Positions 35,001 to 45,839 of a stretch of DNA of 64,000 bases are shown piece by piece. Origin of the DNA: Sclerodactyla briareus (Eukaryota > Echinodermata > Holothuroidea > Dendrochirotida > Sclerodactylidae); the NCBI GenBank assembly GCA_026419785.1, contig JAODTK010005633.1, positions 385,501 through 449,500 of the forward strand. Reading direction: 5' to 3'. The translations under genes were made by a program, and so were the position numbers. The notes under the pieces are model-generated. The model saw nothing but the letters and a program-made list of their open reading frames with translations. It made no database searches and was not told the origin of the DNA. Each line of letters begins with the position of its first letter. Within the stretch, counting starts at the first letter, position 1.

Positions 35001-36110
35001 CCCGGCCCTCGCGCTCCAGCTATGACAGTGTTTGTGAGTTGTATGTAGATATGTGGTTAAAGAACTATGGTGGCAGCAGCCCTAATCTTTGAGGATATGA
35101 TGAAGTCCTACAACTAAGGATACCACTCTTTGAGGAGAGGTTGAGACGTTGTGGGAGTCACAGTAAATTCACAGGCGATATGATCATCCAATCCAGAAGG
35201 ACGAGTTTTTTTGAAACAAAAAGCAACATACTCACACTCAGCGCTTGGCATATACCATCTGAAGTGACAAATTGGAGCAGGCAGGGTGCACATTGACCAG
35301 CAAGGATGATGCTGACGTACTCATTGTCCAGACAGCTGTCGCAGCCGCAAGAGTCAAAGACACGTTTAGTGGAGATGACACGGACTTGCTTGTCCTCCTT
35401 CTGCATTAGCTGAAAGTGATTCACAGAGTGTCATGAAACCCGAGTCGAATAAGTCTTCTAAGCCAGAGCATAGTCTGGTTTGCATAAAACCATTGGAGGA
35501 CTTGGCGTGATGTATGTCGTACCTTCTTCATCCATGCCATACTTGGATTGACGTGACCTCCCGCTTCCTTTGGGTTAGGTAAAGGTTTGGGAGTGAAAAG
35601 ATCAAAGACGATTCCCACTTCCGCAGACAAGCTGAGTTTCAATCGAGAGGAAGGGGTGTCAATGGAAGAATAATCATTGATGACAGAAAAACGCAACTGT
35701 TTTCGTTGTAGCGGTGTTCCAATGAGCAGTCTGACATCTTGAGAACCAACATTCTGTCAGACAGTTTTTTAAAGTGACATCGCATTGGAACCACAGGCTC
35801 TTCCACCAACGTCAGCAGCTGCGAAGTATCACAGCCTCCGAGAAGTCTAACCAAATCATGGCTTGGAAATTTGGCTGTACACATATGAAACCCAAGAGTG
35901 GGGATGGCGTCATCGTGGAGGGAAAATACATGCCAATACAGACCGACAAGCCGCAGCACACTGAACTGTTTGACTGATTCGTTGTGGTTTGCAAGAACAG
36001 TGAAACACTAGGAGTGCTCCTTGTCGACAGCATGGCCTTACACTGCATGAGGCTTCGCAGAATGTCATGTGAGAGCTGCATCAACTCGGAACCCCCCATA
36101 TTTTGACAGA
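32080..36110 (+). pseudogene. Broken gene for a large multicopy invertebrate protein with paired-Asp nuclease-like motifs
   Basis: Reading across frames gives, in order: PAADA.YH (32222-), FLEENPDELNHHEL (32370-), ELRLIRTAAKLIESEIKS (32621-), IGQSIIQATRPRVLLAPLQ (32813-), QMHHHFASKLLINTLHKLGF (32883-), YIADNVDHDVARIDG (33630-), VTAEDIAKVGRINIDFF (33765-), PTAQLDVLWKASLLLQSPRP (33871-), MSFLGSMFL...WYADNAVRHMLTG (34216-), VDILRNFLKA (34720-), TGDMVIQSRKDEF (35170-), DDADVLIVQTAV (35305-) and GDDTDLLVLL (35370-). DADVLIV and DDTDLLVL resemble the acidic centres of PIN/FEN-type nucleases. I recall this block order from uncharacterised ~1,300-residue proteins in many invertebrate genomes, with a Cys-rich C terminus; here that end (35950-36110) is decayed. 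Many frameshifts and several stops break it. Some may be assembly indels like those in the host gene. Confidence 0.75.
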
Positions 36111-36849
36111 TGACTGACGAGTTACGTGAGGTCTACGCATGGTGTTTAATCAGCAGTTGATGAGGGCTATGATAATTCTGGACACCGCTGGAGAAAAATC
36201 AGGTATCATCCAAGCATCACGCTTACGAACATTGGAAGACGCCTCCATTAATTCACCTATAGGAATAAGCCAGCTGTACCGCTATGTTTGAATGCATTTA
36301 TTCATTCAGTTCTTTATTCGGGCAGATTTGCGGAGTGGTCTCTATGCTGAACTCATTGCTTATCCTTCTTGGGTCGCTGTTTGATTCAATGTATGTCTAC
36401 CAGGTTTACTGATGCAGTTCATCCAGTTGCAGTCTATAACATGGACGTGGGCCTACAATATGAATCTGTACACTTCTGCCTTCATGCTCATGCTAGCGAA
36501 TTCATGCCCCATATAAATCAATATATACATACATCTCTAGTGGTACAAAATCACCCTTTTTATGTTTCTTTGACATCCAATTGTATTGGGCACCTTATCA
36601 GAAACATGCTTGAAAGTCATGTACAGAATTCTTTCGGACCCACTACCTCCTTTCGGATCACCACAGTTTACTTATATGCCGTAATATATGCACTCTTGAT
36701 GGAGGCCGTTGAGAAAAGATTGGAATTTGTATGTCATTATGGATTCATGCACATGAGCTACACATTGGAACCTGCTTACAGATAATTCCACATTTCTTGT
36801 GACCCATGACCTTTTTCATAATGACTACGAATCGGATAGACAATAATCA

Positions 36850-36872
36850 GCTGGAATTGAAAAAAAAAAAAC
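36850..36872. repeat. Short A-run beside the right inverted repeat
   Basis: An 11-base A-run (AATTGAAAAAAAAAAACAGG) lies just inside the right inverted repeat. It is low complexity only. Confidence 0.4.
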
Positions 36873-36883
36873 AGGAATTTTTT

Positions 36884-37189
36884 GGCCGCCATTTTTATTT
36901 ATGCAAATGAGCATTTCATAGGATATTTTAAAAGCATCCTAATGCTTTGTTTTCCTCCACAGACCCATTCCAGCCTTTTATGCCACTCAAATAAGTATCA
37001 CAAGCACTATTTGCATAATATAGCAATTCGTTCCGCCATTTTTGTTTTATGCAAATTAGGCATGGTTCCCCTATTAGGATTCCTTAGGACTTTTAGTATG
37101 GTGTTTCGGGGACCTCAAAGAAATGCATTGTGGTGAGAAAAATTCTGTTGCAATTTGTTTGAAGTGAAACCCTACTTTGACTGGACTAT
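36884..37189 (-). repeat. Right inverted repeat of the 30.7-37.2 kb element
   Basis: This is the reverse complement of the left repeat. Perfect octamers ATGCAAAT lie at 36901-36908 and 37049-37056. Each is paired with a GCCGCCATTT- or TCCGCCATTT-type YY1-like motif about 8-17 bp away. The outermost bases are TTGACTGGACTA. Confidence 0.75.
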
Positions 37190-37649
37190 ATTACCAGACT
37201 ACTATTTTACTAGGGCGTGTCGATAGTCTTATATGCAGAGCGCTACTATAAAGTAGCGTGAAGCGGTCAAGAAATAAGTTGATACCCGTTGATCGCTAAG
37301 AATGCTACCTAGACTCACTAGACTCTTGGGAAGAAAATGAAAAGTAAATGAAAACCAATTTCCATGCGTTGATAGTTTGAGTCCTGGGGTGAAATTTGAA
37401 AAGTTTTCGTGTGTCTAGAATTTCGTAACCCGGTACCGTGTCGCGAATGACTACCTAATAGTCGCCACCATTTTAAACTCACAGACTTCCCGAATTCGGT
37501 CGAACTTTAGCTATACCGTTTACTAAATTTCACTCATGACATACTATCTATACGTGCTCGTTCAATCTGTTGGAACGCATGGGAGATTTTACCTGCGTTC
37601 AATGTTCCAAGGGTTCTATGTTCTTGGGATTCGATCCAGTGGCGTACAC

Positions 37650-37850
37650 ACGGAGGGGGGGGGGGGGGGTCATCAGAACCCCCTCCCTCATGACCCATGT
37701 CAACACAAACACTGAGATTTTGCAGTTCAGTAGAAGTTTTTGCAGCTGTTACTCAGCAGATATTGCAGCAGCAAGTGTCCAGGGGCCCACAAATTGTACT
37801 AGTTGCAATGGGAGGGCCGCACTTCCCTTGAGTTCCGTCCTCCGCCCTCC
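37650..37850 (+). mobile_element. Truncated hAT-type MITE, 5' end
   Basis: CAGTGGCGTACACACGG followed by a G-run and TTTTGCAGTTCAGTAG...CCAGGGGCCCA(C)AAATTG matches the MITE at 3548-3780. No right terminus was found; the sequence passes into family B at about 37930. Confidence 0.65.
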
Positions 37851-37929
37851 TAGATCGTCGGAAAGGACCACAGACACTCCCAGGCCTTTGGCGAGACGCA
37901 GATACTTATATCCCAGCGACAGGGAAGGG

Positions 37930-38275
37930 GTCCCGGGGATATTATGTTTTGTGTGTGTGTAGCCGCCGCAGTCCCAGACTCCGCCGCCGTCGCCGGGAAA
38001 CTTTGGCGTGAGCAGCAATACTCTTTAACGTTTTATCCAGATTGATCGGAAAACTGGGTATTATACATGTCGTCCAGGTCCAACATTGCAATAATTTATG
38101 GGACCTTCTTGTAACTTACATGGATTACAACAAAACTTGGTGGATGAAGGCTATCTTGTGCTTTGACAAAAATGGAGGTCTTTATGGGGTGTTAGTTACT
38201 TCTTCCCAATGATTGTTCAAAAGCGGGGAGTATAAACGGGGGCGGTTTACCCGCCTACACATGTCGAGTTTTCTA
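37930..38275 (+). repeat. Dispersed repeat family B, copy 1
   Basis: The head is GCCGCCGCAGTCCCAG...CGCCGGG; next comes CTTTAACG...CCAGATTGATCGGAAAACT; the tail is GGCGGTTTACCCGCCTACAC at 38241. The same head and tail recur at 43400-43965 and 55770-56560. Confidence 0.7.
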
Positions 38276-38642
38276 TTGACGTTTCCGCAAGTTTGCACAG
38301 GGAGGCCAAAATTTTCGCTATTTTAATTGCTGAAAAACTAAGAAAGGGATGCCGAACAAAAAGCTTGAAGCTAAAGATATGGTGTGAAGAAGACATTTCT
38401 AAATGCTCCAAAAGAAAAAGAACTATTTTGGGCACTGTATGCACCTTTCGACAAAAAACGGATTGTAGCTCAATTAGTACAGGCTGACACGGTACCCGAT
38501 CTACCGGAACACGGCAATTTTTACTGAGTTAGGAAGAATAACACGTTATGACTATGTAACGTCAATCCCGGTGAGCTACTGAGCCCGATTTTGATTTTAT
38601 TGATAGGATTTCCCAGCCGCGGAAGTTTTTTGGGGAAAGTTT

Positions 38643-39560
38643 TTGAGTGTGCTCTTTTCTATTTTCTTCTTTCCCTCTTTTTCTTACCGTCTTCCTTTTT
38701 CTCCCGTCTTCTTTTTCTTCTTTCTCTTCTATTTCTTTTTCATCTGTTTATTCCCGTCTTTATACATCTCTCTGTCTCTCGTTTTTCCGGCCGCATCTCC
38801 AGCCCTCACTTTCTCTACTATGACATTTCCCCATCCATCTTGTTCCACTTTCATTACTTCCTTCCTGGTAAATTCAAGCTTCTTTCCCTTTATCGGTCGT
38901 CTTATCCCCTTCTTTTCTTTCCCTTTTCTTGTTCCTTATAATTTTCAACCCGTCTGTCTTTCTCTGATTCTCTTCCCTGTTTCTTTTTGTTTTCTCTTTC
39001 CTCTTTCTATTCCATGATTCCCTCCTCTCTCCTCTGACCTTCGACACCCCTCTTCTTCCCCCCAATTCCCCTCTCTTCTTTTCCACTTTTCCTCTTCATT
39101 TATAGGTAAATTTCTGGCTCCTCCCCACCGTTCCCCTCTTGTCTCTCCTCTTTTTCCCCGCATTCCGGTCCCTCTTTCTTCTCCCTTTTTCATACTCCCC
39201 TTCTCTTTCTTCCTCTTCTCTTTTTTCCCCCCAATAAGGCTTTCCCCTCCCTGTCCCAGTTTCTTTTTGTATTTTTCCCCCTCTTCCTCTGCCTCTCCTT
39301 TTTTTTTCCTCTCCTTTGACATATTTCCCCTTCCTTGCTTGCCTTCCGCAGCGCTCCTTCCCTCCCCATCTTTAGGTAAATTCTCTCTTCTCCTTTCCCT
39401 CTTTTCATTTCCTTTTTTCTTCCTTCCTGTATTTATCTTTCCTTTCTCCCTCTCCCTCCTCCCTGTCTTTTCATCTTCCCTCTTCTCTCCTCCATTCTAT
39501 CTTTTCCCCTCTTTTTCCCTCTTCTTCCACCATTTTCCCCACCAGTTTTTTGGGTATTCG
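38643..39560. repeat. ~900-bp homopyrimidine tract
   Basis: The plus strand is overwhelmingly C and T (TTTTCTTC, CCCTCTTT). All ORFs crossing it on either strand are low-complexity by-products (Phe/Leu/Ser-rich or Arg/Lys/Glu-rich). Confidence 0.95.
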
Positions 39561-41242
39561 GGTGGGTCCCCGCCCACCCCTCCCCACCCCTGGCTACGTA
39601 CTGATGTATAGAACTATTGTCAGGAATCCGATTGGACACGAGGATCACGAGCAATGCGAGATGGATTCTCCTTCATAGATAAAACATATTGTGGTTTTTG
39701 ATTGCATGATTTAGGTTATTTTCCGAAGAGTACGCGGTAAATTAGAGACACGCATTGGCCTGAATACAGTAGAAAGGAAGCATTTCTACCTATTATAAAA
39801 CCCCCTGAAAAGTTTGGTGCAATTGCCGCATCCCCCGATATGACATTCATGCGCCAATACCGGAAGTGGGCCCCGCACCTCATCCGACTCGAAACGACAA
39901 AGTCACGCCTATCGGACTGTAAAGTACAGCTAATATGGGGAAAACATCCAGGTAATGCTGTTAACTCGGAAGGTTTGCTGTGAGTGGTAATGTACTTTAT
40001 TCACTGTCACTTTCCGCAAGAACGTGTTCGAATGTATGAGTTTAATATTGAATGATCGTCCAATTGGCAGAGATTATTGTCGACGATGAAAGTGTGAAAG
40101 AGATACATGTCGGTTATCATGATCGCAGCGTTTACTTAAGTCAGATGGTCTCAATTCAGAGTATATTCTGCCGCAATATGTCTGTACGGAGGCGTCTGAC
40201 ACAACATCACACCGGTCCTCCTTCCCTTCCCGTGGTAACTACATAATCAGCGCATGCAGTTCAAGTTCCGAGCGAGCGTGCAAAAGCTAATCTGCTGGCT
40301 CCAAAAACGCAACCATCGTCATCAATGGTAGAATCGCACTCTTCGCACAAACAGCTCACCTACAGTTCCACCCCAGGACCAAATGCCTCGAATGGCGGTA
40401 TGGGAATCGTGCTTTCCCTGTTATTAACATGTCCTTTGGAACAGTCCCTCTCGTTCCCGTAGGCAAGTACCCACTCGACTGAAGAGACGGGATGATACTG
40501 GTTTTATGGTGCTCTGAGAATAACCAATATGGGTGACGTCTTAAAGAGTTCAGCAAGGAATCCAAACGCAAGTGTGTGATTATGGAGTGGTCGTCACCAC
40601 GGCTTTCAAAACGTCATTGTAATATGGAAAGCCCTGCTGGAAAGAAATACCATATTTAATGCTTACCATCTATTCCCATTTTATGGGTACATATATTCCA
40701 TTTATGTGAGCATATATTCCATTTATGGTAGCATATATTCACAGCCGATGGGAAGCAAAGGAATATATGGTGCTTTAAATCGAATTTATGGTAGCATTAA
40801 ATCGAGTCATATGCTACCATATAATTCGATAGATGCTACCATAATTCGAATTTATTCGGTACCAGTAAATTCGACTATATGCTCACCATATATTCGAATA
40901 TATGCTACCATATATTCGAATTTATGGTAGCATTAAATCGAATATATGCTACATATATTCGAATATATGCTACCATATTCGAATTTATGTAGCATTAAAT
41001 AGAATATATGCTACCTATATTCGAATAATGTAGCATATATTCGATTAATGCTTACCATATATTCCTGCCTTCCCATGGCTTGTATGAAGCAGTCTATTCC
41101 TGTGTAAAAGAAATGCTAACGAGGTTTGCGGCGCATATGAAACATGTTAATGCATGCTGTTTATCCCATTATAGCACTGTAGTAGCGTGCGTCGTATGTG
41201 GCCGCGCTTGAGTCCGAAAATGAAAATGAAAAGAATGAAAAG

Positions 41243-41258
41243 GGGGGGGGGGGGGGTC
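41243..41258. repeat. Poly-G tract
   Basis: About 14 consecutive Gs within the core of the foldback-like element. Confidence 0.85.
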
Positions 41259-41579
41259 GCCGGTGCACCATCTAGGGTCGCGGATCGTAGGAGCCGTGAG
41301 AACAGGGTATTGGCCGGGGCAGGCATGGAATCTGGGGCTAGGGATAATCGATTTTTTTTCGCCCGGATCTGTGCTAAAAATTGTGGTATGGAGTGGGCAC
41401 CATGAGGCCAAATTGAGTCGTGTTATTGTAGACTGTTAGAGCCTTTTGGTTTGAGGGTCTGAGACTAAGCCAGAATATGTTTCTGCTATCGGTAGTATTT
41501 TGGCGCTTCATCAGTGGTTAAGCCTTACGTAAGCGTGGCGTCTCAAGTAGGAAGGCCCGCTAGGGGTCATCTAACATTG

Positions 41580-42320
41580 CTGCGATTAGCTCGTCTAGTG
41601 GAGCGTCTTCGTCCAGAAGTAACAATATCTGTCTCCCATGGTTGCCATAGTTACGCTCGAGGGGAAAAAATCTGGATGTAACTAGAAATCTCTTAGATTT
41701 TCTGCTCTTTGTATGTAAGCGATTAGGGGCTTCTTAGGGAATAGACCGTGATAAAACTGGGTTACCGCTGATTAGGTGCCGGTGTCTGGTAAGGCCTTTT
41801 TTAAGGGTCCTCGTTTTGAGGTGGGTGATATAGGTTATCTTGATAAACACCAATGGAGGTCCGGCTTGTGTTTCGGGTGGGATGGTCGCCTGGCCGTCGG
41901 GGGCGGGTGCCCAAATCTGGACCGCACTGAGGGCCGAGGCAGTAGTGGTTATATCCTCTATGCGGTGTTCCGTAGTGGAGCTTGTTCCCATGAAGGAATT
42001 TTCTCTTCTCTATGAAGTGAGCCTCATTGCTGCAGAAGGCGTGCTTATCGTAAGATCTCCCCTTTGATTAAAGACCTTGAAAGTGGCTAGGGGGTGTGGA
42101 GAGTTGCGATAAATATGGAAGGTTTCCGTGGGATTGGTATATACTTTGGTGTCTAGTAGGCCGCTTTGACGGAAGTTGTCCCCTTTGAATATTGTAGATC
42201 GAGATACGTGAATTCAGAGTCGAGAGTTCAGCTGTGAACTTCAGGAGTTGGTGTTTGTTATTAATACGGTCCACCATTGAGGTCAATTCACATTTAGAAA
42301 CCTTCAAATCAGGATCGATG
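41580..42320 (-). pseudogene. Penelope-like reverse transcriptase fragment
   Basis: In shifting minus-strand frames it reads VDRINNKHQLLKFTAELS, then SEFTYLDL, GDNFRQSGLLDTKVYTNPTE and HPLATFK (42270-42060). It then gives EAHFIEKRKF-like and PLVFIKITYITHLKTRTLKK, RHRHLISGNPVL and PLIAYIQRAENLRDF (41840-41680). This order (KFTAE...FLDT..., GxLDTKxYxKPTxTxxY, HP, later PLVxxxxY and LxAYRRxxNLRD) is typical of Penelope-like elements. The YxDD motif lies upstream and is not visible. No GIY-YIG domain was found. Confidence 0.7.
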
Positions 42321-43399
42321 CTGTGATGGTCCTCGTCGGAGCCGAGTCGCCCAATCTTGGCATACTGAAGAGCTCTTCTCAGAATTACTGGTCTAGTCCA
42401 AAAAACATTCTCGAGTGACTGAAAAACCTTCTCGCTGATTGTCATGTTCTGCCGCATTCCCATCTTGGGTATACAGTTTGTGGAAAACCCGACCAGCAGC
42501 CAATTCATTTCACGACGACAATGATTAAGAAATTCCTCATTATCTGGTGGAGCCGCCCATAGTTGACAATGCACCACGGGCGCGCGCGCCGGCGCAGCCA
42601 CTAGCTTATAGCGGAGCAGAGCAGAGACGCAAATGCCACTTGTGCTGAGGAAAAAAAATTATGTCTCCGGTTAGGTGGTAAAGCATAAATGACCTAGTGA
42701 TTGGTTAAATTTCCAGGTAGTTGTTGCCGACTAAGTGGGTTAGCATAAATACGAATTATGGTAGCTTAAACGAAATATGGTAGCATATATTCGTTAATGG
42801 TACCATAAATTCGATTTTTGGTAAGCATATATTCCATTTGATGGTGCATATATTCACAGCAATAGGAAGGCAGGAAGGAAATATGTAGCATATATTCGAT
42901 TTAATGATACATAAAAATTCGAATATATGGTAGACATATATTCGAAAGCTGGTAGCATTATATTCGAAGATATGGTAGCATATATTCGAATATTATGTAG
43001 CATATATTCGAATATATTGTAGAATCTATTCGATTTAATTGCTACCATGATATTCTGCCTTCCATGCTGTGAATAATGGTACCATAAAATGGAATATATG
43101 CAACCATAAAATGGAATATAGGGTAGCATTAAATATGGTATTTCTGTCCAGCAGGGCTTCCCATATTCGTAGTTTGATTCACCTGAATACCACAGCTACA
43201 CATGTGGGGGGAACGAAACATGATATGTTCAAGCACAATACCAGGTGATTAACCGACGGAAGGATAACCAAAATCAAAATTTTTTGGTATTGGGATTGAC
43301 AGAACAAGATACCGTTGGATTGAATGCCGTAGGCATTTTTTCTCATGATAGGTTACCGTGATTAATCCCGCGGCACTAAGGTGTCAGGGGTATCATGGT

Positions 43400-43965
43400 T
43401 ATGGGTTGTGTTCCGCCGCCACCGCGCCGCCGTAGTCCCAGGCCAGGCTCCGCACCGCCGGGCTTTAGCGTTTAGCGCATAACTTTATAACGCTTTAAAC
43501 CGATTGCTCTGAAAACTTAGACACATATTCACCTCAGTGCAATCATCGCTTGCCCCTATTGCAGGTTTTACGAAAATACTGAGTTTATCTGTGATTTACA
43601 CGAAATTTGTGGGGACAGAAGTGGGCCCCGGGAAACCTGACGGTGATTTCAAGGTTCCACCGAGGACAAAATTTGTGTTTTTCCCGCAGGAGAAAAAGAT
43701 TGAAAGAAACTCGGTGGATGTGGACTGTTGTTAGTCCTATTCAACATGAAGGTCATTTCAAATTCACAGGAGGTCAAATTTGCATAGAGTGCGATATCCC
43801 TAACTTGTCGATTTACAAACAAAAATTGGCGCGAATGTGGACTACAGTTGGACCGGTACAAAATGGTAGGCATTTCAAAGTCACTGGAGGTCAACAGACA
43901 AGGTCCACGAGGAGTTTTGGGTCGGTTTACCCGCCTGCACGTTGCCTAGTCAACGTTTGAATGAC
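43400..43965 (+). repeat. Dispersed repeat family B, copy 2
   Basis: The head is CGCCGCCGTAGTCCCAG, with CCGCCGGGCTTTAGCG; the tail is GGTCGGTTTACCCGCCTGCACG at 43919-43940. Between them, three ~105-bp modules share GTGG-CT...GG(T/C)ATTTCAA(A/G)...GGAGGTCAA. Confidence 0.7.
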
Positions 43966-43969
43966 CGAA

Positions 43970-44620
43970 CCTGTGCGTCTTTTCAAAACCACACTGTTCA
44001 ATAGAGAAGTGGAGAGGAATTTGGGCACAAGCAACAAAAACTTTGAATAGAAGGGGGATGATGGTGGGCGTTAATGTGGCCTAATTCCAATGTGCGCCAT
44101 TTTTAGTCTCACCCCTTAAAACAATAGGGAGAATGTGTTTTGAGGTTACGTTTAAGATGACTTACAGTAGGCGTTTGTGTATGTTCTCCATTAGGTTGCT
44201 GTGGGCGACTTAAACCAATGCGTTCTTGAGAAAAGGGGCATTCACGCAGAGTTTCAGCAGCTCCTACTTACTTATTTTGATCATAGGAGCGGCAGAGTCC
44301 AATGGAATATGTGAGAAGAAGGAGATCGTATAGAGAGACCCGTCTCCTCAATTCATTCCAGTCGTTTGAGCGTCCACGTCTCACTAGAATTATAGCAGGA
44401 CAGGAAACACACGGGTTCCTTCACCATATAGCGCACCTTACTACAACGAACATGTTAACTCATGACTGGCAAAACGCTATCCAAGGCGTCTACTGACCTC
44501 AGGTTCAACGGAACGGAGCCAATAATGACAATGCTGGAGCAAATAGCAAACAGCCCTGTCCAAATACACCAAAGTACCAGTTGCAAGATGCGTATGTATT
44601 TTTGCTTGGCCCAATGAATG
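43970..44620. other. No recognised feature
   Basis: Mixed-composition sequence without splice-bounded coding potential or repeats that match elsewhere in the window. Confidence 0.4.
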
Positions 44621-44623
44621 ACA

Positions 44624-44795
44624 ACACACACACCACACACCACACCACACACACACACGCACACCCACACACAACACACACACACGCACCACACCACACC
44701 ACACACACACGCGCGCGCACAGACGCACACCCCACGCACACGCACGCACCCCACACACACAACACGCACACACAACACATACACACACACACCTC
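44624..44795. repeat. (CA)n microsatellite
   Basis: About 170 bp of interrupted CA repeat with CG-containing variants. The Thr/His and Cys/Val ORFs over it are by-products. Confidence 0.95.
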
Positions 44796-45442
44796 ACAAG
44801 CAACAATACCTACACTCCATAACGCCTGCCCTTCTCGAAAACCGTGTAATATCTATATACCAAACTCGTTGGAGAAAAGACTAAAACCACAGGACTAAAC
44901 CGTCCGCATTATATATCAATGTAACACTGAATCTAGAAATTTCGATGAATGAAAACTAAAACAATAATTGACATCGTACAGTAGTCTCTCTCCATACGCT
45001 GGCCACATCACAAACAAGTCAAGTAATTGCCCATAACGCTTCTGGCAATTAAAAAGAGAGATATATAAGAATCGCTTCTTTTCAGAACAATGGTCTCTAC
45101 ATATTCTCCCCGTTTGCAAACAGGAACGTGTTATAACTGGAATTACCTTGTGTCTCGGAACCGGTCCATAGAAAACGCAAGCGTTCCTGGCAATTAAGAT
45201 GCTCGCGATAAAGGCCAACAATTCCTGCTTACGTTTCGTCTCCCCGTCCATGCCTCTGGTTGTTTCTCTTCTTTACTGAACGATCACCGCGTGAGGAGAT
45301 GGAGGAGAAAAAAATCCCGACGGAGCAATCGAACTGACGTGTTTGGCGATAGCGTTGAGGCTCACCGCTGGCTAATGAAACCTGTTGGTGCAATGCTGAA
45401 AACTTTTTAACGCACGCAGAGCACCCCCGGCAATCTAATCGA

Positions 45443-45835
45443 CTAGTCCGAAGCCATCGATGCGAAACAATCGCGGAGAAGTACTCCAGGGTCGTCATCC
45501 CCCCTCATGTGTGCGGGTGCCTTTGGATTATTCAGTTGTTTTCGTGACAAAAAATAAGGAGGATGTGAAACAACAATGTTGGGCTTAATTTTCTGGAAGT
45601 GTTCATAGACGTCATAGGTATCCAAATTATATAAATTTAAATTATATAACGCCATTTGGGGTATGTGGTCAGTTGCGTTTCGCCTATTCTGGTCGAATGG
45701 GTCATATCTGTTGACAACCTGAATGAAATTACTTGAACACTTTGAATTTATATATCCTGTATAGGATGTTGTATCAAATTTAGACCTTAATTTAGGCATA
45801 ATTGGAAATAGTCTGATGTCTGATTTCGGAAACAT
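45443..45835 (-). CDS. Hypothetical ORF, 130 codons
   Basis: The ATG (complement 45835) is preceded by an in-frame TAA. The product is hydrophilic and complex in composition, with TSYTGYINSKC and DPFDQNRRNATDHIP and no low-complexity stretch. It could be a coding exon or a decayed repeat ORF. I do not recognise it, and no splice partner was found. Confidence 0.3.
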   Translation of the reverse strand: MFPKSDIRLFPIMPKLRSKFDTTSYTGYINSKCSSNFIQVVNRYDPFDQNRRNATDHIPQMALYNLNLYNLDTYDVYEHFQKIKPNIVVSHPPYFLSRKQLNNPKAPAHMRGDDDPGVLLRDCFASMASD

Positions 45836-45839
45836 CGAA

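Larger units (their letters stand above)
30736..37189 (+). mobile_element. Candidate transposon with ~310-bp inverted repeats carrying a PIN/FEN-like-motif gene
   Basis: Left (30736-31053) and right (36884-37189) segments are inverted copies. They start TAGTCCAG, then share CAAACAAATTGCAACAGAAT, GAACACCATACT, TAGGGGAAC and two TTTGCATAAA...ATGGCGG blocks. Short gaps keep the alignment imperfect. TAT flanks both outer ends and may be a 3-bp target duplication. The only strong internal content is the broken plus-strand gene at 32080-36110. No DDE-type transposase was recognised. Alternative reading: two inverted copies of one short repeat happen to flank the gene. Confidence 0.65.
40621..43167. 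mobile_element. Foldback-like element with palindromic satellite arms
   Basis: The outer ends AATATGGAAAGCCCTGCTGG and (inverted) AATATGGGAAGCCCTGCTGG continue as inverted repeats through CAGAAATACCATATTTAATG and two TATATTCCATTTTATGG units. Inside them, 40690-41095 and 42735-43090 are arrays of TATATTCGAATATATGCTACCA-type units that are themselves palindromic and share CACAGC...GGAAGGCAGGA. Foldback (FB/Tu) elements have long inverted ends built of short tandem repeats. The ~1.6-kb core holds a Penelope-like fragment. No target duplication is clear. Confidence 0.65.

Noticed and set aside
36369..36785. 138-codon plus-strand ORF inside the candidate transposon
   Set aside because: No motif, no link to the broken gene's frames, and nothing beyond the fact that it is open.
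38591..39654. Overlapping 70-125-codon ORFs on both strands
   Set aside because: All are translations of the polypyrimidine tract.
42320..42601. Upstream part of the 177-codon minus-strand ORF as RT catalytic domain
   Set aside because: It has no YxDD or other RT motif. Only the part below about 42320 matches Penelope-like sequence.
44455..44898. ORFs rich in Cys/Val or Thr/His
   Set aside because: Translations of a CA repeat.
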